Shown here one piece after another: positions 6,631-7,559 of a stretch of DNA of 7,559 bases. How positions within the stretch are numbered: the first letter of the stretch is position 1; every line of letters begins with the position of its first letter. The translations under genes and the position numbers were made by a program. The DNA is from Synergistaceae bacterium (GTDB lineage Bacteria; Synergistota; Synergistia; Synergistales; Aminobacteriaceae). The stretch spans positions 1 through 7,559 of the forward strand of contig JAFVEW010000113.1 of the NCBI GenBank assembly GCA_017475805.1, read 5' to 3'. The notes beneath the pieces were generated by a model. The model was not told the origin of the DNA, did not search any database, and worked only from the letters and a program-made list of their open reading frames with translations.

Positions 6631-7559
6631 GTGGCAATTATTCAAATAGTTCAATGGGACGACGGCTTAAACTCTAATGACGTCCTTGCGTGGCGTTACG
6701 TTGACCGCAAAAATCCTTCAAAAAGCGACGAGTTAGGCAACTGGACTCAATTAGTAGTCCGCGAAAATCAAGAAGCAATTTTATTCCGCGACGGCCAAGC
6801 GTTAGATTTATTCAGAGCAGGGCGTCATTCGCTTTCAACTGATAATATTCCGCTGCTTCGCCGATTAATGAATTTGCCGACCGGAGGCGAGAGTGCTTTC
6901 AAAGCTGGCGTGTGGTTTGTCAACAAAGTCAATTTGCTTGATATTAAATGGGGAACTCCTACGCCGATTTTATTACGCGACCCTGAATATCAAATTCCTG
7001 TTTACGTTCGAGCTTTCGGTCAGTTTGGCTTAAGAGTCAAAGAGAGCCGACAGTTTGTCTTGAAACTTGCTGGCAATAAAACCGAACTCACGCGTACAGA
7101 CATTGAAAATTATTTCAAGGGTTTAATCCTTGCGAAGATGGGCGATTTGATTTCGACTTATATTGCTCAAAAGAAAGTCAATATTTTCGAGATTAATTCT
7201 TATCTTGAGGATATGTCTAACGAAGCAGTTGAGAAAATTCGCAACGAGTTCATGAATTTTGGAATTGAACCGCTGAATTTTTATTTCGGCTCTGTGAATG
7301 TTCTCGACGAAGACGAAGGAATTAAGAAACTCAAAGCCGCTATGAGTGAACGCGCAAGCATGAATGTAATCGGCTACAACTATCAGCAGCAGCGTTCCTT
7401 TGACGTCTTACAAAAAGCAGCTGAAAACGAGGGCGGCTCATCATTGCTCGGCGCAGGCGTAGGGCTTGGCGCAGGAATGGGAATGGGCGGCGCAATCGGC
7501 CAAATGGCGGCTCAAATGAATCAATATATAGCCCCTCAAGGTCAGACTCCTGCAGCACC
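6631..7559 (+). CDS. SPFH-domain protein of the YdjI / 'virion core protein' family, C-terminus cut by window edge
   Basis: The first 309 codons are present, from a GTG start. The N-terminal AIIQIVQWDD leads into WRYVDRKNP (21-29) and the SPFH (stomatin/prohibitin/flotillin) domain at roughly 30-235, with ENQEAILFRDGQ (45-56), AGRHSLSTDNIPLL (63-76), the WFVNKV/WGTPTPILLRDPEY stretch (95-120) and IPVYVRAFGQFGLRV (122-136). It then has the conserved YQQQRSFDVLQKAAENEG (251-268) and a Gly/Ala/Met-rich linker (269-296). In this family the linker usually leads to one or more C-terminal zinc ribbons, which would lie outside the window. There is no membrane segment in the visible part, consistent with peripheral membrane attachment. 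B. subtilis YdjI works with PspA and membrane partners in envelope stress. Here the upstream tail-anchored coiled-coil protein could provide the membrane anchor, which is inference. Family assignment is firm, cellular role less so. Confidence 0.92.
   Translation, partial: MAIIQIVQWDDGLNSNDVLAWRYVDRKNPSKSDELGNWTQLVVRENQEAILFRDGQALDLFRAGRHSLSTDNIPLLRRLMNLPTGGESAFKAGVWFVNKVNLLDIKWGTPTPILLRDPEYQIPVYVRAFGQFGLRVKESRQFVLKLAGNKTELTRTDIENYFKGLILAKMGDLISTYIAQKKVNIFEINSYLEDMSNEAVEKIRNEFMNFGIEPLNFYFGSVNVLDEDEGIKKLKAAMSERASMNVIGYNYQQQRSFDVLQKAAENEGGSSLLGAGVGLGAGMGMGGAIGQMAAQMNQYIAPQGQTPAA

Noticed and set aside
7340..7558. Minus-strand open frame opposite the SPFH gene
   Set aside because: Arg-rich translation, antisense to the conserved YQQQRSFDVL region.

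Overview
The window (7,559 bp, AT-rich, frequent A/T tracts) is bacterial: genes are closely packed, with AGGAG-type ribosome sites and several GTG starts. A type-3 (archaeal/eukaryote-like) ProS, a CobA-HemD fusion and a YdjI-like SPFH protein would fit an anaerobic lineage such as Synergistota, Negativicutes or Clostridia. I cannot place it further, and this guess rests on gene architecture alone.

Layout. Positions 1-5667 are all read leftwards (minus strand). In transcription order they are: hemC (5667-4813); a 134-bp gap with tandem and inverted repeats; the fused cobA-hemD (4678-3305); a small tail-anchored coiled-coil protein whose start overlaps the cobA-hemD stop; a membrane protein with a zinc ribbon at each end (2909-2184); a secreted alpha/beta hydrolase (2087-1056); and prolyl-tRNA synthetase, which runs off the left edge (869 to <1). 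Positions 5737-7559 are read rightwards: a long coiled-coil protein with one C-terminal membrane segment, then a YdjI-type SPFH-domain protein cut by the right edge. hemC and the coiled-coil gene diverge from a 69-bp intergenic region.

Function. HemC and CobA-HemD supply three consecutive activities from porphobilinogen: hydroxymethylbilane, uroporphyrinogen III, then precorrin-2, the entry to siroheme and cobalamin. The two small genes behind cobA-hemD are probably co-transcribed with it but have no recognised role. The rightward pair looks like a membrane-associated unit, an SPFH scaffold with a tail-anchored coiled-coil partner, comparable in outline to the B. subtilis PspA/YdjGHI membrane-stress cluster.

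The least explained signals are (a) the repeat set between hemC and cobA-hemD, where a perfect 2 x 12-bp tandem repeat and a dyad could form mutually exclusive hairpins, (b) 7-bp tandem repeats in inverted orientation on both sides of the hydrolase gene, one of which supplies the stop codon of the zinc-ribbon gene, and (c) the coiled-coil/SPFH pair. No tRNA, rRNA, CRISPR array, transposase or phage gene was seen, and no gene-free stretch exceeds 300 bp.
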